This document shows positions 1 through 8,873 of a stretch of DNA of 64,000 nt, piece by piece. A program made the translations under genes and the position numbers. The stretch spans positions 56,606 to 120,605 of the forward strand of contig CAYFLR010000013.1 of the NCBI GenBank assembly GCA_964343805.1. Reading direction: 5' to 3'. The DNA comes from CAYFLR01 sp964343805 (GTDB taxonomy: Bacteria > Bdellovibrionota_B > Oligoflexia > CAYFLR01). The notes below the pieces were generated by a model. That model searched no databases. It had not been told where the DNA came from and saw nothing but the letters and a program-made list of their open reading frames with translations. Positions within the stretch are counted from its first letter, which is position 1. Every line of letters begins with the position of its first letter.

Positions 1-117
1 GATTTGGAGTCCTATTTAGATGATGAGTTTAGAATTCTGATCATTGAAGATTTTAGCTTTGCTCAATTAAAAGAAAAGCTGAAAGCCCAATTAGCAAGCC
101 TTCAGCCTATTAGGTAA
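1..117 (+). CDS. C-terminal fragment of an unidentified protein
   Basis: An open frame enters from the left edge and ends at TAA 115-117, giving 38 residues that finish ...QLASLQPIR. The fragment is charged and looks helical (FAQLKEKLKAQL). Nothing in it is diagnostic and the family cannot be named. It ends 10 nt from the stop of the convergent lipoprotein gene. Confidence 0.5.
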   Translation, partial: DLESYLDDEFRILIIEDFSFAQLKEKLKAQLASLQPIR

Positions 118-127
118 TTTTAATAGT

Positions 128-925
128 TTATTTCTTACGTTGCATTTGGACATTCACATCATTGGGATCAATGCCAGTTTGCTGCTGTACAAAATCCACA
201 TCCAGTCGACCACTTAAATACTGTCTAATGAGATATGCACCACTAGAGGCTCCACTCCACTCGGCTTCAATATGGGTATTGATTCCACCACCTTGACCTC
301 GGTAGAGCTGAATATTCTTACAATTCTCAAGTGGTCCTCCATGGATTCCAATGGTTTCATCTTGAAAATAGTTAACGCAATTATAGGCTGGCACTTCATC
401 ACTAAAAGCTCCAATGGGCTTTGCAACCCCATCCACCATCACAAAAAGATCTGGCAACCAACCGCAGGTTTGAGTATACTTTTCGGCAAGTTCCACTGCT
501 AAAGTACTGCCCCAGCTGTTAGCCATGATAATGATTCCGATCTCTTCATTACAGTTCTGACCATTCATAAAATACTTCATTACCTCAGATATGCCATGGC
601 TGCCATCATCATGCTCTAAATAAAGGGCATAGGATATTCTATTGTGATAGGAAGGAAGACGTGACCAAACTCCACTGGGTTCTTTTCCATTGCTGCTATC
701 AATGGTGTTACTTGTTAGCCCATGCCCTTCTGGTTTCCCAGTCAAGAATCCTGAGACAGCTACTGTTATATAGGTATTTGCTAGACGGTTGATTTTAGGA
801 AAGGGTCCATTTTCGGTAAAACGGGGCATCATAGAATGATCCCGGTTCAATAGTTTCGAGTCCTGATTATTGCCACAACCAATAAAAATTAAAGCAAGTA
901 ATATGCTTAGACTCAATTTAATCAT
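128..925 (-). CDS. Lipoprotein with alpha/beta-hydrolase-like catalytic residues
   Basis: The 265-residue product starts MIKLSLSILL and has a lipoprotein signal peptide with lipobox FIGC (Cys17), so it should be membrane-anchored. I chose ATG 925 because a GGGGG Shine-Dalgarno run lies 5 nt upstream; an in-frame TTG at 937 has no such site. A hydrophobic strand followed by MANSWGST looks like a nucleophile elbow (A-x-S-x-G). A later MVDGV and THIEAEWSG could supply the Asp and His of a triad. This is pattern reading only, no specific lipase or esterase family is recognised, and the substrate is unknown. Confidence 0.6.
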   Translation of the reverse strand: MIKLSLSILLALIFIGCGNNQDSKLLNRDHSMMPRFTENGPFPKINRLANTYITVAVSGFLTGKPEGHGLTSNTIDSSNGKEPSGVWSRLPSYHNRISYALYLEHDDGSHGISEVMKYFMNGQNCNEEIGIIIMANSWGSTLAVELAEKYTQTCGWLPDLFVMVDGVAKPIGAFSDEVPAYNCVNYFQDETIGIHGGPLENCKNIQLYRGQGGGINTHIEAEWSGASSGAYLIRQYLSGRLDVDFVQQQTGIDPNDVNVQMQRKK

Positions 926-1180
926 GATTTCCCCCAAAATCTAAAGATCAGCAAAACGATAACCGACTTCATTAAAATGCAAAAGAGAGACCAAATTTTT
1001 CAATAGGATAACATCCTGTTTTCATTTAAGTGTTTATATATTAGCTTTCATTCACTGCTCCTATCTGTATCTAAATTAGACAGAGTGTCGAATCCCTAGA
1101 CAGGATTCTCTCCACTAAAAGACGGACAATTAACTAAAAATATGCTATTCGACGAAGAAAAATTGCAAAGAGGTTACCAT

Positions 1181-1504
1181 ATGTTCAAATCAGCCACCGG
1201 CAACAAACAAACAGAATTAATAAAAGGGGTCAATTTAAGCACTTTGGCAGTGGGAAATGACTCTATGCTTTGTCAATTCAACCTCGAAAAAGATGCAGTA
1301 ATTCCTAACCATCAGCATCCCTATGAACAAACCGGATATCTTGTAAGCGGCAAAATGGAGCTCACCATTGATGGCAAAAAGTTTTTAGCGGAACCTGGTA
1401 GCAGTTGGAGTATACCTAAAGATGTTCCCCATGAGGCCTTTGTCATAGAAGAGGTTTTAGCCGTTGAAGTCTTCACCCCCATTAGAGAAGATTATCTACT
1501 TTGA
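1181..1504 (+). CDS. Small cupin-domain protein
   Basis: A single cupin fold of about 107 residues. Motif 1 reads HQHPYEQTGYLVSG, and the second half has GSSWSIPKDVPHEAF, so the usual metal-binding His and Glu set (HxH, E, H) is visible. ATG 1181 is preferred over ATG 1142 because AAGAGG sits 7 nt upstream. The stop codon overlaps the TTG start of the radical SAM gene (TTGA at 1501-1504), which implies translational coupling. Cupins of this size bind metal or small ligands as sensors, isomerases or dioxygenases; which role applies here cannot be read from sequence. Confidence 0.8.
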   Translation: MFKSATGNKQTELIKGVNLSTLAVGNDSMLCQFNLEKDAVIPNHQHPYEQTGYLVSGKMELTIDGKKFLAEPGSSWSIPKDVPHEAFVIEEVLAVEVFTPIREDYLL

Positions 1505-2796
1505 AGAAAATACTACTTATCAACCCTCCTATCTATGATTTTTCTGCCTTTGATTACTGGTTAAAACCTTATGGCCTTTTGAGAATAGCTGGTTTTCTCC
1601 GTCAACAAGCAGATTTCACTCTTTTTGATTTTCTTGATCGAGAACATCCACAGATAAAAAACAGTTCTCAACTCCGAAGTGACAAGTGGAGTCGAGGAGA
1701 ATACCCCAGTAAAAAAATTGATAAACCAGCTCCACTCAAAGATGTTCCCCGCCATTACCGTCGTTATGGCTTGCCAGCAAGTGAATTTAATAAATTCACA
1801 GAAGATCATCCCCCTTTTGATTTCGTAATGATTCAAACCTCCATGACTTATTGGTACCTCGGTGTTAAAGAGATCATTGATCTGGTTAGAGATTTCTACC
1901 CCACAAGTAAAATAATCCTAGGTGGACCCTATGCAGGTATATCTCATCAACATGCAAAAACCTTGAAAGCTGATCTCGTCATTAATGGATTAAAACTAGA
2001 TCCTTTATGGCAAATGTTAGGTCTCAACCCTGATTGGAAAGAGCCTGCCCTCTGGGAGGTTTATCCACATATTGAATCAGGTGCCATCAGACTCACCGAA
2101 GGATGCCCTTACAAATGCAGTTACTGTTCGGTGGCCAACCATTACCCTCATTTTAGGTTGTATGATCTTCCGATTTTAAAAAGGGAATTTGATCTACTCA
2201 ACCAAATGCAAATAAAAGATCTGGCTTTTTATGATGACGCTCTTCTTTTTAAGCAGGAGAAATGTCTCTCCCCCTTTTTAGAATATTTGGTAAGCCAAGA
2301 CTCGAAAATCAATCTTCACACACCTAATGCACTTCATGCAAGGTACATCACCCCCCCATTAGCCACTTTAATGATCAAAGCAGGATTTAAAACCATCGCT
2401 TTAGGACTTGAAACCAACTCTGATGATTGGAGAAAAAAGACCGGATTAAAAGTCAAAAACCATCAATTCGAAAAATGCATTGAAATTTTGATTAACGCAG
2501 GCTTTGCTGCTTCCAATATCACGGCCTATTTACTCATAGGTCATCCCAATGCTCCTTTAGACAAGCTCGACGCCGCAATTACCTGGGTTCATAAATTAGG
2601 CTTAAAGGCCTTTCTCTCTGAATACTCCCCTATTCCAGGAACCCCGGATGGAGAGCTAGTATCTCAGCAATATGACCTCAGCGAACCTCTTGCTCATAAT
2701 AAGGTCGCTTTCACTATTAGACAGATTGGATCTGATAATTTAAACTATTTTAAGAATAGAGTTAAAGAAGGCAACCAAAAGAACATAGGAAATTAA
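1501..2796 (+). CDS. B12-binding-type radical SAM protein
   Basis: 431 residues. The N-terminus (KKILLINPPIYDFSAFDYW...) resembles the B12-binding Rossmann domain of B12-dependent radical SAM enzymes. The radical SAM barrel follows, with the [4Fe-4S] motif C202-P-Y-K-C206-S-Y-C209, and GLETNSDDWR is a typical later barrel strand. Such enzymes perform SAM-dependent radical methylation or rearrangement; the substrate is unknown. The start is TTG 1501, overlapping the cupin stop, and the next gene begins 1 nt after this stop, so the three form an operon. I saw no corrin-coordinating DxHxxG motif, so cobalamin may not bind canonically. Confidence 0.85.
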   Translation: MKKILLINPPIYDFSAFDYWLKPYGLLRIAGFLRQQADFTLFDFLDREHPQIKNSSQLRSDKWSRGEYPSKKIDKPAPLKDVPRHYRRYGLPASEFNKFTEDHPPFDFVMIQTSMTYWYLGVKEIIDLVRDFYPTSKIILGGPYAGISHQHAKTLKADLVINGLKLDPLWQMLGLNPDWKEPALWEVYPHIESGAIRLTEGCPYKCSYCSVANHYPHFRLYDLPILKREFDLLNQMQIKDLAFYDDALLFKQEKCLSPFLEYLVSQDSKINLHTPNALHARYITPPLATLMIKAGFKTIALGLETNSDDWRKKTGLKVKNHQFEKCIEILINAGFAASNITAYLLIGHPNAPLDKLDAAITWVHKLGLKAFLSEYSPIPGTPDGELVSQQYDLSEPLAHNKVAFTIRQIGSDNLNYFKNRVKEGNQKNIGN

Positions 2797-2797
2797 A

Positions 2798-3340
2798 ATG
2801 AATCAGCAGACTCTCTACTTTGCCATCAATGATCCCATTGAACCCACTGATTTACCTTTAAATGTGGGGATGGAAAAAAGTTTAAGTATCCTCTTAGAGG
2901 TGGATGTTCCTGAAGTGGTTGATTCAACAAAAAGTGTTTTAAAACATAAAGGGCTTGGTTTTTATGAATTCACTGGGGAAATTATTCAAACGGGAGATCT
3001 AGAGATCTTAATGGAGTGCCAGGGCATCCAACTCCTGCTAAAGTATATTCACCCTGAAATTTATTATGCCGCGGGAAAAGGATTTAGTTCACCACCAGAA
3101 GGCAGTTTTATTAAAGGCTCCGGTCAGTTCAATGTCAATCCTTGTGAATGTTGCTGGGAAATAGATAATAAAAATGTACAAAAAGTTAAAATCCATAAGA
3201 TCCTGGTTTACCCTGATAATTGTATGGAAAGTTTGATTGATGACCTGTCCAATCTCCCAGAACCCAAACAAAAAGAGCAGGTCTTAATCAGCGACACGGT
3301 AGAGACCATGAATGGTTATGTGGTGGAAGTGGAACTTTGA
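2798..3340 (+). CDS. Unidentified soluble protein in cupin-radical SAM operon
   Basis: 180 residues with no signal peptide or membrane segment, rich in beta-type alternation and acidic residues, with a Cys cluster (PCECCWE) near residue 126. No family recognised. It starts 1 nt after the radical SAM stop, so it is very probably cotranscribed and functionally linked. The Cys cluster could bind metal or act in redox, which is speculation. Its stop directly abuts the stop of the convergent proC gene. Confidence 0.75.
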   Translation: MNQQTLYFAINDPIEPTDLPLNVGMEKSLSILLEVDVPEVVDSTKSVLKHKGLGFYEFTGEIIQTGDLEILMECQGIQLLLKYIHPEIYYAAGKGFSSPPEGSFIKGSGQFNVNPCECCWEIDNKNVQKVKIHKILVYPDNCMESLIDDLSNLPEPKQKEQVLISDTVETMNGYVVEVEL

Positions 3341-4150
3341 TTATTTATCACCCATTTCTTGGGCTCTCTTGGTGGCTCGGTTTAACCCCTCAATAAAGGT
3401 ATCTACAAATCCTTTTTCGTTATAATAATTAATCCCTGCTTCCGTAGTTCCCCCTGGAGTAACTACTTTTCGCCAAAGATCATCAAGAGGTATTTTTGCA
3501 TTGGCAGCCCAGGCAGCCGAACCTTCCATGGTAGATAAAATCATTTTCTTTGCAAGTTCAGGTTCCAACCCTTCACTACAGCCATATTTTATAAGCGCTT
3601 CCGCCATCATCACATAATAAGCCGGAGCGCTTCCAGAGAGGGCTGTGATAGCAGCCATCAATTTTTCATTATCCACAAAGAAAACCTGGCCTAATAATTC
3701 AAAAAGAATTTTTAACTCATTTAAAATCGACGGATCTGTATGCGGGGGAGCATAAAGACAAATGGTTCCTTTGCAAACTCGACTGGCTAAATTAGGCACG
3801 ATCCTCACAGCCGATTGCCCTTCTGCCAGACTTTCCTGCAATAGTTGCAATGATTTTCCTGCGGCAACTGAAATCACAATGCTATTTTTTGGCAGGTGGG
3901 GTTTAATCTCTTCCGCTACTTCAATTAACTGATGGGGTTTGACACAGAGAAACAGCACCTCAGATTTAAGTGCAATCTCTTTATTGTTATCAACAACACA
4001 TACCCCTAGCTGCTTTTGCACACTCTTTTTTTGCTCTTCACTGCAATCGGTCACTTCTATTTCGCCGTGATCATATTGTCTCGAGGTGATACATCCTCGT
4101 ATCATCGCTCGGGTTATATTTCCTGCTCCAATAAATGATAGCTTTTTCAC
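3341..4150 (-). CDS. proC: Pyrroline-5-carboxylate reductase
   Basis: About 269 residues, the normal family length. It catalyses the last step of proline synthesis, NAD(P)H reduction of 1-pyrroline-5-carboxylate to L-proline. The N-terminal dinucleotide-binding motif is FIGAGNITRAMIRG. The C-terminal dimerisation and active-site region carries ALSGSAPAYYVMMAEAL and TPGGTTEAGI, both family signatures. GTG 4150 (MKKLSFIGAG) has GAGG 5 nt upstream; GTG 4156 is an alternative. This is a housekeeping gene, although the proline it makes may also feed the NRPS cluster, whose first A domain looks Pro-specific. Confidence 0.95.
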   Translation of the reverse strand: MKKLSFIGAGNITRAMIRGCITSRQYDHGEIEVTDCSEEQKKSVQKQLGVCVVDNNKEIALKSEVLFLCVKPHQLIEVAEEIKPHLPKNSIVISVAAGKSLQLLQESLAEGQSAVRIVPNLASRVCKGTICLYAPPHTDPSILNELKILFELLGQVFFVDNEKLMAAITALSGSAPAYYVMMAEALIKYGCSEGLEPELAKKMILSTMEGSAAWAANAKIPLDDLWRKVVTPGGTTEAGINYYNEKGFVDTFIEGLNRATKRAQEMGDK

Positions 4151-4227
4151 CTTCACCTCACTTAGTTATTCATGTTATATTTCACGCCATTAAAATATAT
4201 CATTATAGAAAATAAAAGGAATAATGA

Positions 4228-5472
4228 ATGATGAAATTTTCTATTTTTATCCTAACACTTCTTTTTTATGCTTTGGCTTTAAAAGCTGAAGGGGGCAAAA
4301 TTCATTGCAATATTGCCAGCTACGATTATCCCTTTAATACAGAATATGCCTGGCCGAGTTCAGAGCAAGCCCTTTCCTTAAGTAAATGTTTTTATCAATC
4401 AGCTAACTACGGTATCAGTAAATTATGGCCGATTAATTCAGTCGGTTATGAGATCATGAAAAATCTGCCACCTTTCGTCTTTAATGTATTTACTGCCAAA
4501 ATGCCCCTCTCCGAGATATGGCTGCACGAGCATGGTCACCGAATAGGGGCATTCATGATGGGAGCTGAGGCTGAGGTTATTATGAAGCCTTTTGATTATT
4601 CCTATATGCCTCGTGCCAAAGGAAGTTGGAGCAGTGATAAATCAAAGTTTAAGGAAATCTATAATACCAAAAGGGCTTTTTTGAGCCACTCCATATCTGC
4701 CGCAACCGAACTTGGGGTTGAACTTGCTGTTGATATGCAAAAAGATCAATTCTTTTACCAAACCCATTTACCAAATATATCCATTTACTTTCTGTCCTTG
4801 GGTCATCTCATTACCTATCTGATGCTTGATGCCGCCAGTGCATCGGAACCTGAAACCGAAGAACATGCCATGGACTTTGGTCACTGGCTCTATGTATTAA
4901 AAAGGATAAAAGTAGATGAGGAACAAGCCACCATGCTCACCTCTGAAAAATTTACCCCCAAGTGGAGTAAAGAGGAAATCGATTATTTAAATACTCAGTT
5001 CACTCTCTCTTTTCTCAACCTTTTTAATCCGATGCTTCTTGACTTTAATTCTTTTGAAACCAACGGAATCAGATGGAATGCCTTTTTAAATTATTTTGCC
5101 ACTCCTTTTGGAAATGATGTTGTTACTAACTTTTTATTCCAAAGAGGAGACCTACAAAGTCATCTCACATTGCATATTTTGAACAATGAAAAGAAAACAT
5201 TTATGGGCATGGGTATTGAAGTAATTAGATACCCTCTGATCACGAACTTGACCATGAATGGCAAATTACAAATAGGACAGCAGCCTAAAAATCTGTTACA
5301 TCAAGACGAGGAATCTCGAACAACTGCATTGGCAGGTATCGGACTGCTTTATGGTCAAGATTTTTGGGAATTTAAAACCAATATCACCTACAAAACAAAA
5401 GGCTGGATTATCAGAAATCCCTACCTTGAAGAGAATATCTCACTCTATTCAGGTTTAGGGTTTGTTTTCTAA
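4228..5472 (+). CDS. Secreted protein with HEXXH metallopeptidase-like motif
   Basis: 414 residues with an N-terminal signal peptide (MMKFSIFILTLLFYALALKAEG) and no lipobox. A possible zinc site, H100-E101-H-G-H104, lies in WLHEHGHRIGAFMMG. The second half has alternating beta-like strands ending in a terminal aromatic residue (...YSGLGFVF), which may point to a beta-rich envelope domain. AAGGA is 7 nt before ATG 4228. No family recognised. Protease activity is a hypothesis from the motif alone; the third zinc ligand is not identified. Confidence 0.75.
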   Translation: MMKFSIFILTLLFYALALKAEGGKIHCNIASYDYPFNTEYAWPSSEQALSLSKCFYQSANYGISKLWPINSVGYEIMKNLPPFVFNVFTAKMPLSEIWLHEHGHRIGAFMMGAEAEVIMKPFDYSYMPRAKGSWSSDKSKFKEIYNTKRAFLSHSISAATELGVELAVDMQKDQFFYQTHLPNISIYFLSLGHLITYLMLDAASASEPETEEHAMDFGHWLYVLKRIKVDEEQATMLTSEKFTPKWSKEEIDYLNTQFTLSFLNLFNPMLLDFNSFETNGIRWNAFLNYFATPFGNDVVTNFLFQRGDLQSHLTLHILNNEKKTFMGMGIEVIRYPLITNLTMNGKLQIGQQPKNLLHQDEESRTTALAGIGLLYGQDFWEFKTNITYKTKGWIIRNPYLEENISLYSGLGFVF

Positions 5473-5490
5473 CGATGTATTACAAGGACT

Positions 5491-6111
5491 ATGAAAACTA
5501 CTAACTTAAATAAATTTTATACCTTGCTGGCAAAGCGACCCTCTTCACCTACCGTCTTCAACCCCTGGTCGCAAACCAAAAAGTTAGACTATTTAAAATC
5601 CTACATCAAACAAATTGTACCCCATGAGGATATCTTCTTTTGCGTAGGAGAAGCGCCAGGATACAAAGGTTGTGCCATAACCGGCCTCCCCTTTACCAGC
5701 ACTCATCAGATCATTCACTCGCCTCATTCCATTTTTAGTAACTTAAAAAATAAAATGAAAAAAGAGCAGCTATGTAAAGAAAATACCGCCAAGATCTTTT
5801 GGGATAATATTCCGATTGAAGGTCCTTTTCCTCTCATCTGGAATGCTTTTCCCTTTCATCCTCATAATAAAGGAGACCTCTCTTCCAATCGCAAACCGAA
5901 TCAAAAAGAGTGTAACGAGGGAATTGTCTATCTTCAAATGCTAGTGAACCATTTTCACATTCAACGTGTTTACGCCATAGGAAGAGTAGCAGAAGAACTC
6001 TTATTAAAGCATTATTCTAAGGATGACAAAGTGGAGGTTATTTATATTAGACACCCCTCGCACGGTGGGAAACAGAAGTTTGTAGAAGGAATTCAAAAGG
6101 TTTTTAATTGA
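5491..6111 (+). CDS. Uracil-DNA glycosylase superfamily protein
   Basis: 206 residues. GEAPGYKGCAITGLPFTS (53-70) matches the uracil-recognition and catalytic loop of the UDG fold (GEAPG), and the C-terminal HPSHGG (about 188-193) corresponds to the minor-groove or leucine loop (HPS) of these enzymes. WNAFPFHPH fits the central uracil-contact strand. The expected function is base excision of deaminated DNA bases or a related mono-glycosylase role. The 3-prime end overlaps the convergent lipoprotein gene by 8 nt. Confidence 0.8.
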   Translation: MKTTNLNKFYTLLAKRPSSPTVFNPWSQTKKLDYLKSYIKQIVPHEDIFFCVGEAPGYKGCAITGLPFTSTHQIIHSPHSIFSNLKNKMKKEQLCKENTAKIFWDNIPIEGPFPLIWNAFPFHPHNKGDLSSNRKPNQKECNEGIVYLQMLVNHFHIQRVYAIGRVAEELLLKHYSKDDKVEVIYIRHPSHGGKQKFVEGIQKVFN

Positions 6112-7981
6112 AAAAAGGTATTTCTTGATTTCTGATATCAAAGGGTCGAATATTAAGTTCAGGTATTGATGAAAAATTTACAGGGGCGAGATACTGTTTT
6201 GCCAAATCCTTTTCCAAAGATTCGGTTAACACAATCACTTTTGTTCCCACTTTACATGGATCAAAGAGACTCCCAAATAAATTAGTGTCATGTCCAATAC
6301 GGATTGCTTTAAAAAGAGTGTAAGCAGAATCATAGGAAAAGCCTTGAATTTCGATCTCCGATCCCGTAGGTAAAAAGCAGTTGATCGAGGACTCACCCTC
6401 CAGAGGCAAAGAGTCCCTCATGGCATCGTTAGCTAACATCATTTCGTTTTTACTGGTGACTTTGAGTTTAAGATTTTTATTGAGATCTCTTACCTGAGTG
6501 GGAAGAACAACATCAAAAGGGTATCCCCAATGAATATTAAAAGCTATATCTCTATAACTGATCTGATCCAGACAACTTAGATTTTTATCTAAAGGTGAGC
6601 AACCCCAACGCTCAGGATAGGATCGAGTGGGATCATAGGAACGTGCGGACGCATAGTTTTCATAAAGGAGGCTAAAGGCCTGCATGATCCAGATACTGGT
6701 GGAGAGTTTACCTTGAACGATTCCTAATAATGAGACCTCTTTATTCAGCTCTTTTTCTCTATCTTCTAAAAAAGGATGAAGAGTGAGGGAACATTTCTTT
6801 TGAATGAACTCATTTCCCATTTCAAGTTCACCTATTAAATGCTGCAACATAGCAGCTTTTGCAATGATACGAGCATCTCGGCTGGGGGTTGAATAATCGC
6901 CATGAGAACCTTTAGTACAACTCGCTATATTTTTACCGAAGCATTTATCGAATCCTTTATCCACCACCTCCACTCTTTCTTGCAGGTATTTACATAAGTC
7001 AGTAAACATCTCATTGGCAATAAGTGTAAAGTTAGGTTCTTCAGGAACCTTCTGATCTACAGCTAAATACTTAGGTTGCCAATAGACATTATGAGGGCAT
7101 TGAATCCCTTCACGCTCTATTTCCTCCTTATTGAATCGAATGTCTAATTTCTTAGAGAGAACAAAGTTATAAATGCTCTTCCAAAGAGGCAAACGATCCA
7201 CTTTCTTCTCTGTTTTTTGACTTTCAGTAGCCTCCTCCTCCAATTGAATGGAACAATCATACCAATTAGGTCCATTTTCATTAATCCGAGGATGAGCAGT
7301 AAAACTGATCTCTTTAGAAGCATAAACCCTCGACCCATCACGGAGGTAGGAAAAAAACCTACGAAACTGCTGCTCGGCCAACACCCTGATAAAAAAGTTT
7401 CCTTCAGCGAGAGCTTTCACCGTGATGGGAGGGCCACTGGAAAGTGTCGTCAAAACATTCAGTTCATTCAGACCAGATACAGTATAACTATGTCCCTTTT
7501 GGAGTACAAAGTTTCCCCCTTGATAATTAGCAAAATCCCACATATCTACCAGATAACTAAAGTTATCAATTTCTTTAGTGCCATAGCTGCGAGCTGCAGC
7601 CTTTAGTAATTCCATGGGACGGTACCAATAATCAGTGGATTTGAAATAGCCAAAACGAATAGCCAGCCCATGCTTCAAAGCAAATATAAATCGAATGGCC
7701 ATCACTGAATCAGCACAGTCGGAAGGGATATCCCAATCTGCAAGTATTTTAGGACTGATACCAGCCACCCACTTATCATACAGGTGCTCATCCTCCACCG
7801 TCCAACTTCTCCCTCCCTTACTTTCTCGCCACATTTTGGAACCGGATTTAATCACTTGTTGTTCCCAAATGGCCGTCTCCCAATCGCTGAGAGAAGAATA
7901 ATCTTGACGGTTTTTACAGCTAAAGAGTAACACCAAACCGAGTACCAAAAGATGAACTTTGAAGATTGTTCTTTTATGCAT
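6104..7981 (-). CDS. Large lipoprotein of unknown function
   Basis: 625 residues starting MHKRTIFKVH, with lipobox LLFSC (Cys22). GGGAGG precedes the ATG with good spacing. The rest is a soluble, probably periplasmic or surface-exposed body with several Cys residues (for example CFGKNIASC and CSPLDKNLSC) that could form disulfides. No catalytic motif or domain family recognised. It is monocistronic, and its 3-prime end overlaps the glycosylase gene. Confidence 0.8.
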   Translation of the reverse strand: MHKRTIFKVHLLVLGLVLLFSCKNRQDYSSLSDWETAIWEQQVIKSGSKMWRESKGGRSWTVEDEHLYDKWVAGISPKILADWDIPSDCADSVMAIRFIFALKHGLAIRFGYFKSTDYWYRPMELLKAAARSYGTKEIDNFSYLVDMWDFANYQGGNFVLQKGHSYTVSGLNELNVLTTLSSGPPITVKALAEGNFFIRVLAEQQFRRFFSYLRDGSRVYASKEISFTAHPRINENGPNWYDCSIQLEEEATESQKTEKKVDRLPLWKSIYNFVLSKKLDIRFNKEEIEREGIQCPHNVYWQPKYLAVDQKVPEEPNFTLIANEMFTDLCKYLQERVEVVDKGFDKCFGKNIASCTKGSHGDYSTPSRDARIIAKAAMLQHLIGELEMGNEFIQKKCSLTLHPFLEDREKELNKEVSLLGIVQGKLSTSIWIMQAFSLLYENYASARSYDPTRSYPERWGCSPLDKNLSCLDQISYRDIAFNIHWGYPFDVVLPTQVRDLNKNLKLKVTSKNEMMLANDAMRDSLPLEGESSINCFLPTGSEIEIQGFSYDSAYTLFKAIRIGHDTNLFGSLFDPCKVGTKVIVLTESLEKDLAKQYLAPVNFSSIPELNIRPFDIRNQEIPFFN

Positions 7982-8217
7982 GCAGACCTCCCTGGATTAC
8001 CAGATATTTACTATTCGGTTGGCAATTTAAATCCTTTAACTTTATGAACTATTCGACCGCATAAATACTTCTTTTTTTGACTTATTTAATAAAACCTGCT
8101 TTAATTTGGTTGTCACATTGGGTGATTCGTGATACCAGTCTTTTATCACGATTATTTTTATTGAACGAACCCACAAGATTTTAAAGCTGAATTATGTTTA
8201 AAAACGACGGAGAGAGC

Positions 8218-8769
8218 ATGTCTTCCAAAACTGAAAATGCCCCTAAGAGAGAGCTCGTTTATAAAAATATGGCCTCTTTAAACGCCATAAAAAAAATCAT
8301 CAATGAAACCAATTCAACCCTTGAAGACCCCAATCAGCTCGAGTTTTCCAATGATTTAAAAGAAATCATGGGAGGCAGTCTGGGTGGTGTTTTAGGTATT
8401 GGTATTGGAGGTTTTACTATCGTAGCAGCGGGTACTGGGAGTAAAGTTATGTTAGTAACTTCTGGCTTAGCTGCTGTAGGTGGAATGGTAGGGGGAGGCA
8501 TGATGACAGGAATGGCAGTAGCAGCGGCCCCTGCAGCCATACTTGGAGCAGGTGGAGCCTATCTCTATTCTCTGAGAAACAAAGAGCGCCTCATTCAAGA
8601 AAAGCAGCGTCTTGTTAATGAGATAGATCGCAAACAAGTCCTGCTAGTAAAAGCCCTCAAAGACAAAGTGAACCAACAAGAAGAGCGATTAGCCCATCTT
8701 GAAGATTTTCAAACCCTTCTACGCAATTCCAAGAAAAGCCTAATGGATGACTTAACCATTGACAATTAA
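8218..8769 (+). CDS. Glycine-zipper membrane protein with C-terminal coiled coil
   Basis: 183 residues. ATG 8218 is chosen because GGAG lies 5 nt upstream; the in-frame ATG at 8194 lacks a site. The N-terminal third is charged, the middle third is almost all Gly, Ala, Val and Met with G-x-x-x-G spacing (GGVLGIGIGG, VGGMVGGGMMTG), and the C-terminal 60 residues form a Lys/Glu-rich amphipathic helix. Glycine zippers support tight helix packing in membranes or oligomeric pores. No known family; the function is unassigned. Confidence 0.7.
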   Translation: MSSKTENAPKRELVYKNMASLNAIKKIINETNSTLEDPNQLEFSNDLKEIMGGSLGGVLGIGIGGFTIVAAGTGSKVMLVTSGLAAVGGMVGGGMMTGMAVAAAPAAILGAGGAYLYSLRNKERLIQEKQRLVNEIDRKQVLLVKALKDKVNQQEERLAHLEDFQTLLRNSKKSLMDDLTIDN

Positions 8770-8780
8770 CCCCTTAAACC

Positions 8781-8797
8781 CTCTTAATATTTAAGAG
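8781..8797. repeat. Short perfect inverted repeat between genes
   Basis: CTCTTAA-TAT-TTAAGAG, a 7-bp stem with a 3-nt loop, 12 nt after the glycine-zipper gene stop. It is AT-rich and has no T run, so it is a weak terminator or a possible protein-binding site. Confidence 0.3.
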
Positions 8798-8873
8798 CTT
8801 ACCCTCATTTTCCATTTCAACTTAAGTAATTTTTCAAAACCAGGGAAAAAAAAACAAAAAAAGGAGTGGAGAT

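Noticed and set aside
7217..7606. 129-residue plus-strand open frame inside the 625-residue lipoprotein gene
   Set aside because: It is antisense to a well-supported lipoprotein gene and shows no protein motif.
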